DNA of 64,000 bases from Lepidodermella squamata (taxonomy: Eukaryota > Gastrotricha), in contig JBLDXI010000024.1 of the NCBI GenBank assembly GCA_047495785.1, forward strand, positions 1 to 64,000. The letters run 5' to 3'. Positions 12,560 to 23,300 of the stretch are shown piece after piece. Position numbers and translations under genes: made by a program. Below the pieces are notes generated by a model. It saw only the letters and a list, made by a program, of their open reading frames with translations. It was not told the DNA's origin and ran no database searches. Numbering within the stretch: position 1 is the first letter of the stretch; each line of letters begins with the position of its first letter.

Positions 12560-13732
12560 ATGCTTTGCATCAAAAAACGGTCGAAAAGCTTCAAATACTC
12601 AGTTTCGCAACGGGCCTACTTGGCTTTATCCCTGATCGCTGAGGGCGGTAATGTGAATAAGGTTGCCGAGAATTTTCACAGGCTGTATCCGCAAGAGTTG
12701 CCACCATGGCCCACTACTATGACTCGAAACCTAGACAGGCTGATCGAAACAGGTGACGATCTTTCCATTATTTCAGCTTCACCAAAATTATTCGCTTCCC
12801 CATACTAAAATCTAGGTAAGTTGGAAGATCGTGATCGCAGTGGCCGACCGCGAACAGCGTGCACGCCGGAAAACATGGCGGCGGTTGGCGAATATCTGAA
12901 AATTTACCCTGATGTCTCGACTCATCACATAGCGCTGGCTCTTAAATTTTCGCATACCTCCGTTTTGAAAATGTTTCATCAACTCGACTTATACCCCTCG
13001 CATTTCAGCGAAAATTTGTGGCAGGGTGACGCTGAACTCCGCGCCGAGTTTGCGACGTGGTTTTTGAAGCAGCATGAGAGTGATCTGGGCTTCGCATCGA
13101 GAATCATCACATCCGGAGCTTGTCGTTTCGACCTTAATGGCGCAGTCCATGCAAAATCAAAGAGCCATTGGGCTGTGCAAAATCATCACGCTCTAATTTC
13201 TGTCAAAGAGAGAAGCCCAACGCAAGTCACTGTGTGGTGTGCTATTGCGCATGATCGTATTATTGGACCCTATTTCTACGAAGAGAACGTCACTGCTATT
13301 GAGTACTTGCATATGCTGGAGAATTTCCTGTGGCCACAGATTGCGAATAATTACGAAAAGCCAATATTCCAGCAAAATCGTGCGTTACCGTTCAATTTTT
13401 TTACGACTTCGGCGTGGCTCCACTTCCGATTTCCAAATAGTTGGATTGGCCTAGATGGACCAATACAATGGCCCACTCGAGCTGCGGATATGGCCGTACC
13501 TGATTGGTTCCTCTGGAAGCACTTGGAATCTGAAGTACACAAAGATCCCCGGCCTACGACTTCGAACGAACTGCGCGATCGAATCAGAACTACTTGCCGA
13601 GCCGTAACGCCCGAAATTCTGGCTGAGATTCGGGAGGCGTGGGTAAATCGTATTGAAGAGTGTCAACGAGTTGGAGGTGGACTCTTCGAACATTTGTTGC
13701 AAAAATCAGCTAGCGCATCCTCCAAGCCTTGA
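12560..13732 (+). CDS. Tc1/mariner-superfamily transposase-derived protein with lost catalytic residues
   Basis: Join 12560..12752, 12816..13732; 369 aa with a 63 bp intron whose splice restores the conserved linker ETGKLEDRDRSGRPRT. The order is an N-terminal helix-turn-helix of the DUF4817 type (SVSQRAYLALSLIAEGG..), the GRPRTACTPENM linker, a second helical region, then the RNase-H-like core. VTVWCAI, IIGPYFYEEN and PDWFLWKHLE align with the core. The usual first motif SDEAHF reads SGACRF (Asp to Gly). The usual QQDGA reads QQNRA (Asp to Asn). Only the last Asp (VPDWF) is kept, so it should not transpose. Yet 369 codons are free of stops and frameshifts, which suggests either a young loss or reuse as a DNA-binding protein. 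No terminal repeats were recognised beside it. Confidence 0.8.
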
Positions 13733-14144
13733 GAGCTATATGATACAACTCTCTATATTAGAATCGCTGATCACTAAAATAAAATGAATTCCGAGTCCCT
13801 GTTTATTGTCTTTGACCATGCGTCTCATATACTGATATGTACCTAATTAGAGTCCATTTCAATTTCACGGCCAACTTATAAATGAAACCTGATTCAGAGC
13901 ACCCGGATTCATACAATTCTGTAAGCAAATCATGATCCACTTCGCCTATATATTATTCATGCCATCAACTTACTCATTATTTGCTGAAATAATCAGAAGT
14001 CAATCGCCGGGATAATTAATGTCGCCGTGCGCGAAGGCGCCGCACGCGCTGTAGTGCGGCCCATCATGGCACCGGCGTGCGCGTTTACACACGACAGGTC
14101 GCCTACCTGCTTCAGCAACAGTGCGTGAATTTCTTCAATTGAAC
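13733..14144. other. Intergenic region with GC-rich island before homeodomain array
   Basis: The first 290 bp are AT-rich with an AATAAA at about 13779 (transposase-derived gene 3' end). About 14020-14095 is markedly GC-rich with repeated CGCGC/GCGCC steps (GGCGCCGCACGCGC). This is the probable promoter of the five-gene block that follows. Confidence 0.4.
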
Positions 14145-15614
14145 ATGTATGATTATCAGAATCTGCCAAGAGCGTTCGCGAAACGGCCCGCCAAGGAACC
14201 TGATAACAGCCAGGCCTATGCGGCGTCTGATGAAATAGCTTCGCCTGTGATGTTCGTCGTCCAGCCGATTCCTGTATTCACCCAACAAATGCCGCCATTT
14301 ATGCCGATGGCTTTTCAGCCATCCTGTGAAGCTGATTCAGAACCTGTTGGGATCGCAAGTCAGATACTCGCTGCGTATGGATTTACGGCGTTCACGCCCG
14401 AGGCCGACAGATTTGCGGAGTTGGTTGTTCAAGATTTTATGCGGCTTCGGGAACAGCTTAATTGCAGACCTTCTTCGAGCGGCGGCTCGATGAAACCTCT
14501 CAACTCTGAATATTTTGATGAAGTGGCGTCGGCTCAAACAGGCGATAGTGAAAAGGCAGAATCGCTTCCCTCGGATCAGCCGCCATCGGGCCAAATCGAT
14601 AATGGCATGCCCAACGCGTCTGTATTAAACGGTCTGTGTCAGCCGTTTCGGCGCCTCGATCGCAATCAATTTGCGATGTTGGAGAGGGTGCGTGTGCTAT
14701 TAATTTTTCGCTAGTCACCAGCCGTTTATTGTTCACTGATAGGAGTTTGATCGATGCGGCAGAAACCCGCAGTCGGACTGCATTCCTTCGATTGCCTTGA
14801 AATTAGGAATGTCACCAAGTCGAGTATGATACGCTCATCGAATCCGCCACGTTGTAAATTTTGTCTCGTCAATGACAGGTCCGATTTTTGTTGCAGTCAA
14901 GATTGCCGACAGCGTCCAAAGTTTCAAAGCTAACACGGTTTTTGCCTAGTGCATTGGCGTCGCAATTCGCTGCCTCTCATTTGGTTGTTCTGGAAAGGGT
15001 GAGTTGCTAGCGAAAGGATCGTGGGGCACACGTGACATTTTATTTTTATTTTTTTCAAGGAATACAAGGGCAATCGGTACCCTGAGGAAGAAGAAATTTG
15101 CGAAATTGCAGATGAAATCGGTCTCAAAATGAGCTTGGTAATTTCGTAAGCTTTGATTCTAGTCTCTTAGGGAATCTGCATATTGCTGCGCATAAAAACA
15201 AATCGGTAATGATATTACCGTTGCAGCCGAGATAGTCAGTTCGCCACCTTGGAATCTTGGAATGCTATTTCAAATGCTCAAATTTATATATTATCGAAAT
15301 TTAAACAGGTGAAGGCGTGGTTTGATTGCCGCCGCCTACAGGATGATATCACTGAAACGACGAAGCAGTCCAAAAATTGTAAGGAGCCGCTTGAGAAAGA
15401 AGCCGTAATCAGGCTGGAAAAGGTTTTGAGTTATCATCAATATCATCAATATCTCTAGTAATAATATTGCGTTCAGGAATTCGCCAAGAGCGGGTCGCTA
15501 CGCCGTGGAGTTGCGTCGAAACTTGGCGCTCAGCTCTCAATGTCCCCTAAAAAAATCGCAGCATGGTTCAACCAGCGCCGCTTGCGTGAAATCAGCAGAA
15601 GTAAAGCAAGCTGA
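14145..15614 (+). CDS. Protein with three degenerate homeodomains
   Basis: Join 14145..14687, 14743..14823, 14879..14998, 15060..15137, 15309..15422, 15477..15614; 357 aa, every junction in frame. A Met/Pro-rich N-terminus of about 175 aa has no known domain. Three homeodomains follow. HD1 spans FAMLEREFDRCGRNP to VVRFLLQSR, with Trp48 replaced by Phe and Asn51 by Gln. HD2 spans LVVLEREYKGNRYP to VKAWFDCRR, with Asn51 to Cys. HD3 spans AVIRLEKEFAKSG to IAAWFNQRR, with Asn51 to Gln. In all three an intron falls after helix 1 and another between helices 2 and 3, except that HD3 lacks the second. This points to duplication of a homeobox exon set. Arg53 remains in all three homeodomains, so weak or altered DNA binding is possible. 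Probably nuclear. No orthologue is recognised. Confidence 0.75.
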
Positions 15615-15730
15615 TAGGGACCTATTCAAAACATTAAACTATGATTCCGATGAGAGTTCTTGATAAGCAACGATCGAGTTCCCAGGTTAATTTTTTACGC
15701 GAATATCTTCCAGTTGACTAGGTTGGGAAA

Positions 15731-16391
15731 ATGAACTTCAATCCATTGGGAAATTTTTTATCTCCGAATCCTATGATGCCCTTCACGATGCCGATGCCGC
15801 CGAGTTTCCAGCAGCCAGTAATGCTGGTGATGCTGCCACAGATGGGAGTGATGCCGAACTCGCTTTGGCCAGGCAATGCAGTTCCTCAGCGCCAGCAGTT
15901 GCAGATACAACAGGCCCAGCCAGCCGAGCCGGTCCAGCCAACGGTTAGCCTGGCGGAGAGTTTGTTAGGGGCAGCTGTGGATGCATTGGACGAAGAAGAA
16001 CGACGGGTGCTTCAGCGAACTATTGATGAGCTCGAGTCTATCAGAAGCCGAAAGAAGAAGAAAGCTGAGCTTGCCCTTTCAGTCGAGACCACTGCCATCC
16101 AGCCAGTCGAGACGCGATCTATCGAGACCACAGCTGCGCCACCTCGCAAAGGCCGAGGAAGGCCGAGGAAAATGGACTTGGATCGCTGGGAAGCGGAGCG
16201 GCGCCAGTGGGGTCAAGTAAGCTTGGAGGTTGTATTGTTGACCTTTTGCTTGAATTTCCGTCTTCCAGCAGCGCAAGCATGTTCATGGTGGCGGACGAGG
16301 TAGCGGCCATAGTGGCATGTCCACGTCGACACAGCCTCGAAGTCCGATCGTTGAAGACGACGAGTCTGAGGTTGAAGTGGAGAGGCGATAG
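15731..16391 (+). CDS. Small AT-hook protein of the homeodomain block
   Basis: Join 15731..16216, 16269..16391; 202 aa. The N-terminus is Met/Pro/Phe-rich (MNFNPLGNFLSPNPMMPF), like that of the gene before it. A helical charged segment follows (about residues 84-115, ending SRKKKK). A canonical AT-hook core, RKGRGRPRKM, lies at about residues 139-148. The tail is Gly/Arg then acidic (EDDESEVEVE). No homeodomain could be found, so it may be a member that lost it or a partner protein. The AT-hook predicts minor-groove binding in AT-rich DNA in the nucleus. It starts 116 bp after its upstream neighbour. No orthologue is recognised. Confidence 0.65.
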
Positions 16392-16516
16392 AGCTTGCAG
16401 CACGTTTGACTACATAATACTAATTACTTGAGATATTATCAGGATTCTATCCACTTGTACAATACATTTGTATCGATTCGTTGATTCGATAAAATTTTAT
16501 TTTTTTGAAGTAGGAA

Positions 16517-17545
16517 ATGTATTCTAGCGTGACAAACCTAGGTGATGAGATGCCCGCCCCAAAAAGTAGAGAGGAAAGGGCTAGGGCGCCGTTGTTCGAA
16601 CTACAGCGCCGTATTCTGAACAGCCCGGAAATCCTACAAAAACTAATGGAAAGATGCACTACTGACACGCCTCGAGACATTCTTTCGATTCCCGAAAACA
16701 GCGATCGGGTGTTTGATTCTCCCAAGCCTGGTCTCGACCTGCCCCAGAAACGTGGCCGCCCTAGGAAGCAGTCGAAACCGGAGGAAATTGTTCCCAAGCC
16801 TGCTCTTGCCCCGCCCGGCAAACGCGGCCGCCCTAGAAAGCAGGAGAAAATAGGTCCCAAGGCGGCGATCGTATCAGCAGCGCCCAATTCAACAGTTGCT
16901 GCGCTTAAAAACCTCGGACAACCTCTGGTACCTGGTCAGGTAAGAGTGCTAAAATCGGAGCCTTCTTTGAAGCGCGAAATACATCAACCGAAATATGGAC
17001 GTTCTGAAGCTGCACATGGTAAAGCTTTCCTGTCAAGCCCTTTTCTTCGGCTTTAAGTACCGCCTTTCTTAGTAGCTCATTCCCCCTCAATCGGGATAAA
17101 ATCAAGGCAAGCTGAATCTACGCCAGAATCTGTAAGTGCGTCACTAAGTTTTCCAAATTTTCAAGTCAGAAATATTGAAGGTTCAGCGAAGTTCGAAGCG
17201 AGAGCACAGAATTGTACCGAACTCTGACAAAAATTGGAGGTCTGCATTATTTTCATTAAAGCTTTCTTTAAGGTTCGTGAACTCAGCAGGGTTGAAAAGT
17301 CAACAACAGACAATCGTGCGAAGGTCCGCAGTGGAGAGGCCAGCTTAGGCAAGATTCGAATCTTGGAGGAAGCTTTCAGGACTCACGGCAACCCGCCTCC
17401 GGAAACTTCGAAGCTATTGGCAGCTCAGTTGAACTTGAAGCCCCGCGAGGTTTGAAACCAGCGAATCACTTGAATTTTCTCTAATGAAATTTTTCAGGTT
17501 GCTTCATTTTTCAACAGTCTTGCTCAGAAGAAAAATTTGGCTTGA
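16517..17545 (+). CDS. Protein with two AT-hooks and one degenerate homeodomain
   Basis: Join 16517..17018, 17073..17131, 17166..17239, 17287..17449, 17498..17545; 281 aa. The last two joins are certain. The join at 17239/17287 was chosen because it is the one that keeps the frame. Two AT-hooks (QKRGRPRKQ and GKRGRPRKQ, 24 residues apart) are followed by a Ser/Lys-rich linker and one C-terminal homeodomain from LGKIRILEEAFRTHG to VASFFNSLAQ. Here Trp48 is Phe and Asn51 is Ser. The intron between helices 2 and 3 sits as in its neighbours and the helix-1 intron is absent. The ATG lies 7 nt after a TTTTTTTGAAG, a possible trans-splice acceptor. Nuclear DNA-binding through the AT-hooks is the safest inference. 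Confidence 0.68.
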
Positions 17546-17650
17546 CTCATGGGAATGATTTGACTGCTAAATCTTGCTTTGCGCATTGCAAACTCTTTTT
17601 TCTCGTCAATATTTCATCCTAGTGTTTTTTTATTAAATTGAAGCTGAAAG

Positions 17651-19063
17651 ATGAATCCTTATGGATGCCGAGATCATTTAACAAATGTGCCGGGGTTGCT
17701 GACGTATGGCATGCCTATGCTGAGGTCGCCGCCGCAATTACATCCTATGTTCGACCCGTTATTACGTCAGCGGCAAGAAATATTGAGCCGCATCGAATTG
17801 TCGAAAAGTTTGCAGCTCGAACAGCAAAATCATCTCGAGCAGATCAGTCAGCTGCAACAGATCCTGGAAATTTCGGAGACCTTACAAAGCCAGCCAACAC
17901 CTTCTGCCCTTGTCTCAACGCCTCAGAAGGCAACGGCAGAAACAAAAGACGGGCTAGAAAATGAGCCGAAAAAAATTGCATCCCCGAGAATTGAAGCGCC
18001 CAAATCTGCTCTTCAGGCTTCAAATAATCAGAAGCCATCGCCTTCTTCATTCACCTTTACGGAATCGCAGAATCGCGTTTTAGAACAAGTATGGAGACTC
18101 GGGAATGTTATGTAAGAATTGCTGACTATTTTATCCTAGGAATATTTGGCCAACAACTGCCCATCGACAATGGAAATGTTGGAGATAGCCGATGAACTGG
18201 GAGTTTCTGAAAAAGAAGTTTGATTTTCTAAAATTATTCACGCCTTGGCTCAAATATCCCACAGGTTGAATGCTGGTATCGCTGGAAAACTAATGCATCG
18301 AAAGTGAAAACGCCGTCTGACAGCGAATTTTCCGAGTCTGAACTGACCGTACTTCGCATGGAATTCAACAAAAATCCTTACCCCAATCCTTCAAGGATTC
18401 AGAAGCTGGCGCAGTTTCTCGATATTTCGGTTGACAGAGTAATTTTTTTTCATGTCGCTTTATATTTTATCATTCTTGTGGAAATTGCAAACAGCTTGAG
18501 CTTCGTAATGATTTCTTCTATGATTTGTTGCAAAATCAGGGGATTTACGAGCCCTTAGCGGTGTTAACAATTAACACTATTTACTCATTTCACAGGTAGA
18601 AAGTTGGTTCCTTTCTGAAAGCAAACCAGTGATTGCTCCTGGAAAAAGTGTATCAATCGATCGCGAGAAGAAATCAGAAGTCGAGGCCGTTTCTAAGCAT
18701 GAGGCACGCCAGGAACTTGAAGCAGTCGTGCCGAACCTCGAGAAAACTGGACAGAAGAAGAAAAAGGTAGTGAACTCACCCAGGCGATCATCTCTCAATT
18801 CAACTTCGATCAACTCGGAGTTTCGATCCGTCCGACTCAATTTAAGTCAGCACTTCGAATTGTTGCACGTATTTACTCATTTATTCTTCACATTTTCGAG
18901 AGTAATCTGCTGAATTTTGATTTATGTGAAGGAATTCGCCTATGACGCTATGCTGACAGAAACTCGTAAAACTGAACTCGCTAACGATTTGGGCATGCCA
19001 GTAGGCTACATTCAACAATGGTTTGAAGGGCATGCAGGAAAGACTAGAATTTTGTGGTCCTAA
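17651..19063 (+). CDS. Protein with three degenerate homeodomains
   Basis: Join 17651..18088, 18140..18217, 18265..18438, 18596..18868, 18932..19063; 364 aa, all joins in frame. After a Gln/Leu-rich N-terminus (probable coiled coil at about residues 40-75) come three homeodomains. HD1 runs from FTFTESQNRVLEQEYLANN to VECWYRWKT, with Asn51 to Trp. HD2 runs from ELTVLRMEFNKNPYP to VESWFLSES, with Asn51 to Ser. HD3 runs from LNLSQHFELLHEF to IQQWFEGHA, with Asn51 to Gly. Trp48 is kept in all three. HD1 has both homeobox introns, HD2 only the helix 2/3 intron and HD3 only the helix 1 intron. HD2 and HD3 are separated by a basic Lys/Ser-rich linker. It resembles the first gene of the block in plan but not closely in sequence. 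Confidence 0.75.
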
Positions 19064-19223
19064 TCACTCATCAGCCGTTCTACATTAGAAAATGTTTAAC
19101 TTTTTTGTCGATTTTTCGTTGCATGAATGAGTCTTACCTCCTACATGAGTCTTTCATAATATTGTACATAGTTTTTCGCATTGGTCATTTAATGATAGAA
19201 TACTTGCCATAAAAAGATTCCGA

Positions 19224-20029
19224 ATGGAAAATTCTTTCGAATTTGAAACCCCTGAATCGGCCTATCTGAAGCATGTCGGTTCCAATGAAAACAGTGGTGC
19301 CGATTCTTATAACAAAGGAGTATCTGAAAAGGGCTCGGAATCAATTGAAAGCGACAAGGGTTTGATTGATAGCGCCATTGCGGAAAATGACAGTGATGAT
19401 GAGGAAGATGAAGATGAGATTCGTGCAGGAAAATTGCTGCGAAACAGCCTCATGTCCGATGATGATGACGACGATGAAGGATCTGGACTAGAATCCGGTG
19501 AATCGAGTGGCGTTGAATCGAGTGGCATAGAACAGGTAGAAAGGAGCGCAAAACGCGCTGGCCAGTCATCTGTTTCATCCAGGGTAGCTGCGAAGCGAAA
19601 TCGAACTTACAACGTAGCATTGGTTGACGATCCCCTTTTAACTGAGCATCAGGAGATCATGCTGATTCAGGTATGTTATTGCTTTGGTTGGTTTTACAAC
19701 TTGTATATCTTGAATTTTCTCAGGAAGCTTCACTTGGAGAGATTACAGCAAAGCGCAAATCCGAACTCGCCCAATCTTTTGGTGTTTCAGAAGCAAGAAT
19801 CGATGATTGGATCGATAAAAACAACCGTTTACTTTCGGGTGGACGTCGCCGGCGCGCGGTCGCGTTTTATAAGGAAGAAGAAGATGTCTCTGGCGCGGAA
19901 AAAGACGATGATGATGACGCAAGCGTCGGCGAGGAATCCGAATCTGAGGAGGATGACGATTACGATGATGGTGATGATGATGATGATGAAGAGGAAGATG
20001 ATTACTCGCCGAACATTCGCAAACGTTGA
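19224..20029 (+). CDS. Acidic protein with one degenerate homeodomain
   Basis: Join 19224..19670, 19724..20029; 250 aa. The N-terminal 100 residues hold Asp/Glu runs (DSDDEEDEDE, SDDDDDDEGS). One homeodomain follows, from LTEHQEIMLIQEASLGEIT to IDDWIDKNN, with Trp48 kept, Phe49 to Ile and Asn51 to Lys. A basic patch (GGRRRRA) precedes a strongly acidic C-terminus. The intron after helix 1 matches that of the neighbours. It is the last gene of the block, 160 bp after the previous stop, with an AG 7 nt before the ATG. The acidic tails resemble histone or basic-protein binders, but no function can be assigned. Confidence 0.7.
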
Positions 20030-21056
20030 GCGGGTATCCACCGTAAACCGAACTATATAATGTGAATAGCCGATTGATTTCAAGAACTAAGTCTTTCCCA
20101 TTTTATTGAATTGATCTGAACGATGCCTGAATTCACTCGGAATTCTTTTTCTTTTTACACGGAGTATAATATTTGGATACTGATAACTCTTCAATAAACT
20201 TTGAGAGAGAAAAATGGAGCTATTATACCCAGATGTATGCTCCTCGCTCACTCTAGATTCAATAAATCCGAGAGCTAAGAGAGCTGGCTGAAACTTTTCA
20301 TTTAATGCAAGCTTGTGTGCGGCATTGAAACCGTTGGGCGAGAAATGTTGAGATTTCATTGACAAGAACCTCTCGTTGAGACTTGAAAGTGAATGTTGTT
20401 AAGGCATACTACGATTGTCTTCGAACTGATGCAGCCTAACGCCTGAACCCTGAACACTGAACAAAACTTGCGGCGCTTTCGTGATAAATCAACTGCGGCT
20501 ATTATTATTTTGTAAGCCCTTTTTAATTATCAAATAGCCTTAGGCAATAGTTGTTGCTAAAATTATTGTTCGAAAAAAATATTGTTGCTATGATAAACAT
20601 CAGCTGTTCCTTACGCTAGCAACGGACCATCGCTCGCTACCTACTGTTTAGCCCTGATATCTCAAGACGGCGAGACGCCTTATCTTCACGTGAATAGCAT
20701 TTTGCGCTGTGAGCGTTTTATTCTTATGATGATGATGTTGACTGGTTTCAATCCGGAGCACTTATCATTAGAGATAATGATAAGTGCGGGTTCGGGCGAT
20801 AAACACACGAGATTTGAAGGTTTTACTCGCCCTCCGTTATTGTACAGTTTTGTTTCATGACCGCATGCTCATTTCATCGCAAATTATAAGCGTCACTGTT
20901 TAGCTGGACAAAAATAAAAACGGCCGACCTACTTTATTCAGAGAGATTTCCTTGGACAGTCGGATATTGGGACACCGGGACTTCGTCGCTGTGTAGAATG
21001 AAATTTTGTTCATTGTCTGGTAATAACTGATTCATCGATAATTTTACTTATCCAAA
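20030..21056. other. Intergenic region between homeodomain block and transporter gene
   Basis: No coding exon supported on either strand. AATAAA near 20193 fits the 3' end of the homeodomain block. A perfect 13 bp inverted repeat lies at 20758-20787 and is listed separately. The remainder should contain the SLC18B1-like promoter. Confidence 0.45.
20758..20787. repeat. Perfect 13 bp inverted repeat with paired GATA motifs
   Basis: GCACTTATCATTA, a GAGA spacer, then the exact reverse complement. Each arm contains TTATC/GATAA, the GATA-factor core, and the two sites face each other. It could be a cis-regulatory palindrome, a foldback element remnant or an RNA hairpin. No flanking target duplication was noticed. 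Confidence 0.6.
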
Positions 21057-23200
21057 ATGAAGCATTCCCGTTCGTACTCGTTTCATCGCTCTTCATCCTT
21101 CTCTGTTTCCTACGCATCTGTGCACCGGCAAAGTACATCTGTGCCAAGGCATCTAATATCAAAGAGCCAAGATCTAGACCAAGATCATCGGGCATATGAG
21201 GATCAAATTTCAACCGAAAGTGATGCCTCGGAGAAGAAAGAGGATAAGGTGAAGAATTTTTTCCACATCACCGTTATCCTCGTCGTTATTCTATGCTTCG
21301 GAATGCTCTTCTCGATATTTGCCCCGTTCTTTCCTGCAGAAGCTGCGAAAAAAGGCATGTCTCCTACCATTGTTGGCCTTCTGTTTGGAGTTTTTGAGCT
21401 TGTGGTATTCCTATTATCGCCTGTATGGGGTATGAAGAGTTTGAACTGAACGCAATATATATTCATGCTACCAAAACAGGTGTACTCGCGCCGAAAATTG
21501 GCTTCAGGTTTTTGATTGCATCCGGAATGTTTCTAGCTGGAGGAGCCACTATTTTGTTTGGGTTCTTGGATCGTGCACCAGAAGGGTCAGTTTACATAGT
21601 CATGTGTTTCACATGCCGCATTGTTGAAGCCATTGGAGTATCAATGTACATCACAGCCGCTTTCGCCTATGGTAATTTTAGCCTTAAGTTGAACCAGTAA
21701 TGCATACTTTTGGCAATATTAGGATCATCGCTTTATCCAGATGACGTTGCTTTCATCTATGGGTTGCTGGAGACGTTCAACGGGGCTGGATTTATGATCG
21801 GTCCACCTCTTGGTGGACTTCTCTTCAAGGTTTTTGCCAAAATTACAGTATTTCATGGCTATATGGACAAAATATCCTTTCGTTTTAGGCAGGAGGTTTC
21901 ATTTTACCATTCATCTCAATCGGTGCATTTATTCTGGTGCTGGGAACTTTATCCGCACTTATCATAAAACCGTCGACTGAAGAGGAAAGCAGCAACAACT
22001 TGTTAGGTCCCCATATTAAGCTGATTTATTCTGACGGTTTACTATTTCAGGTCCCCATGGCTTTTACTGAAGATGCCTTTGGTGATTGTCCTTGGTGTAA
22101 GCGAAGGTAATGCCCATTCTATAGTATATTTGGGGTTAAAATTAGACATTATGTACAATCAGCGATATGCTCGATGATCTTTGCGTTCCTTGATCCTACG
22201 TTGTCCATTTTTTTGGAAACGATCGATATTACGGATCCAGTTGTTGTTGGTGCCATGTTCATGGTGTGCTCGATTGCATATACAATTGCGTGCCTTGTGA
22301 CCGGGAAAGCAGTCGAAAGGTTCAATGCGCCATATCTATTCATGATTGTTAGTTTTATTGATTTTACGCAAAAATATTTTTTGACCGATTTCTTTGTAAT
22401 TCTATTAAGATGGGGGCTGCTTTGACGTGCATAGGATATTTGCTGCTCGGTCCTTCTCCGCTTACTCCATTTTATCAGCCAAATGAAGCAACTGTTATTG
22501 TCGCATGCTCTATCGGGTTCGCTGGGCTTGGCTTCTTGATGATCCCGATTCCCAAGCTACTAACTGAAACGCTTCAAGATTACGGCTTTCCAGATACAAT
22601 TGAGACTAATTCGTTGGTTTCAGGTTCATTAAAGATTTCTGAAAATTAAGCTAGATTAACCTAGATAATAATAATTTTAGGCGTCTACAATTGTGTCTGG
22701 TACTTTGGCTCTTTTTTGGGTAAGAATTCCTTAGTAAATTCACAGTTACTTGGTATTTATCTGAATATGTCTTAGGTCCAACAACGGCTGGAGCTATGGT
22801 TGAAGGATTGGGCTTTTTATGGTCATCGACTATCATGGCTATGCTGGCAGCATTTGTTTTTCTTCTTCTTATCATCACTGCTATAGTCATGCATTCTGAT
22901 GCGTGGAAAACCCGAGGACAGTTTAGGTACGCGATATTCCTGACTGACAGCCAGCGCGAGGAACAAGACGATGACGATGAGCCATCGACGCGTAAACACA
23001 GCGATAAGGATTGGACTAGTAGCAGCGCGAGCGATCGTTACAGCAAAACAGACGACGAGAGTGAATTAGAGATCAGCGAGTTACATGACTATGTCGGCGA
23101 ATTGCGAGGCGTCGAAGCGGCACGCCGGTCAACTCGCACGAGAAATTACGGTGCCACATCGCACACAGAACAGGCTTTGGTCGCTAGCGCCAGTGTTTGA
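21057..23200 (+). CDS. Major facilitator superfamily transporter, SLC18B1-like
   Basis: Join 21057..21429, 21480..21671, 21723..21829, 21889..22001, 22051..22106, 22163..22347, 22410..22623, 22681..22719, 22776..23200; 567 aa. The frame closes at every junction and gives about 12 membrane segments. Hallmarks shared with SLC18B1, a vesicular polyamine transporter related to VMAT/VAChT, are GLLFGVFELV, GGATILFGFLDR, LLETFNGAGFMIGPPLGG and FLDPTLSIF. It should sit in synaptic or other secretory vesicle membranes and exchange cargo for protons, though the substrate cannot be read from sequence. Both tails are cytosolic. The N-terminus is Ser/His-rich and the C-terminal tail of about 90 residues is acidic and Ser-rich, longer than in the human protein. 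Its stop is 100 bp before the next gene on the same strand. Confidence 0.88.
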
Positions 23201-23300
23201 GCCTACGTTAAATTCGGCTTGCTTTGATTTATCGTTTAAATTAATTTTGATTCTATGTCAAAAATGATAGGCTTTTATATATTAACCATGTGATAAACCA

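Larger units (their letters stand above)
14145..20029 (+). other. Compact co-oriented block of five homeodomain/AT-hook genes (operon-like)
   Basis: Five genes on one strand with gaps of 116, 125, 105 and 160 bp between stop and next ATG. The ATGs at 16517, 17651 and 19224 lie 6-7 nt after an AG that ends a T/A-rich run (TTTTTTTGAAG, TTAAATTGAAG, CATAAAAAG), as trans-splice acceptors do. No AATAAA lies in the gaps, although ATTAAA occurs in two. An AATAAA is found after the last gene near 20193. The products share degenerate homeodomains, AT-hooks, acidic or low-complexity linkers and Met/Pro-rich N-termini, so the block looks like a local duplication array transcribed together. Polycistronic transcription is inferred, not shown. 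Confidence 0.5.
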
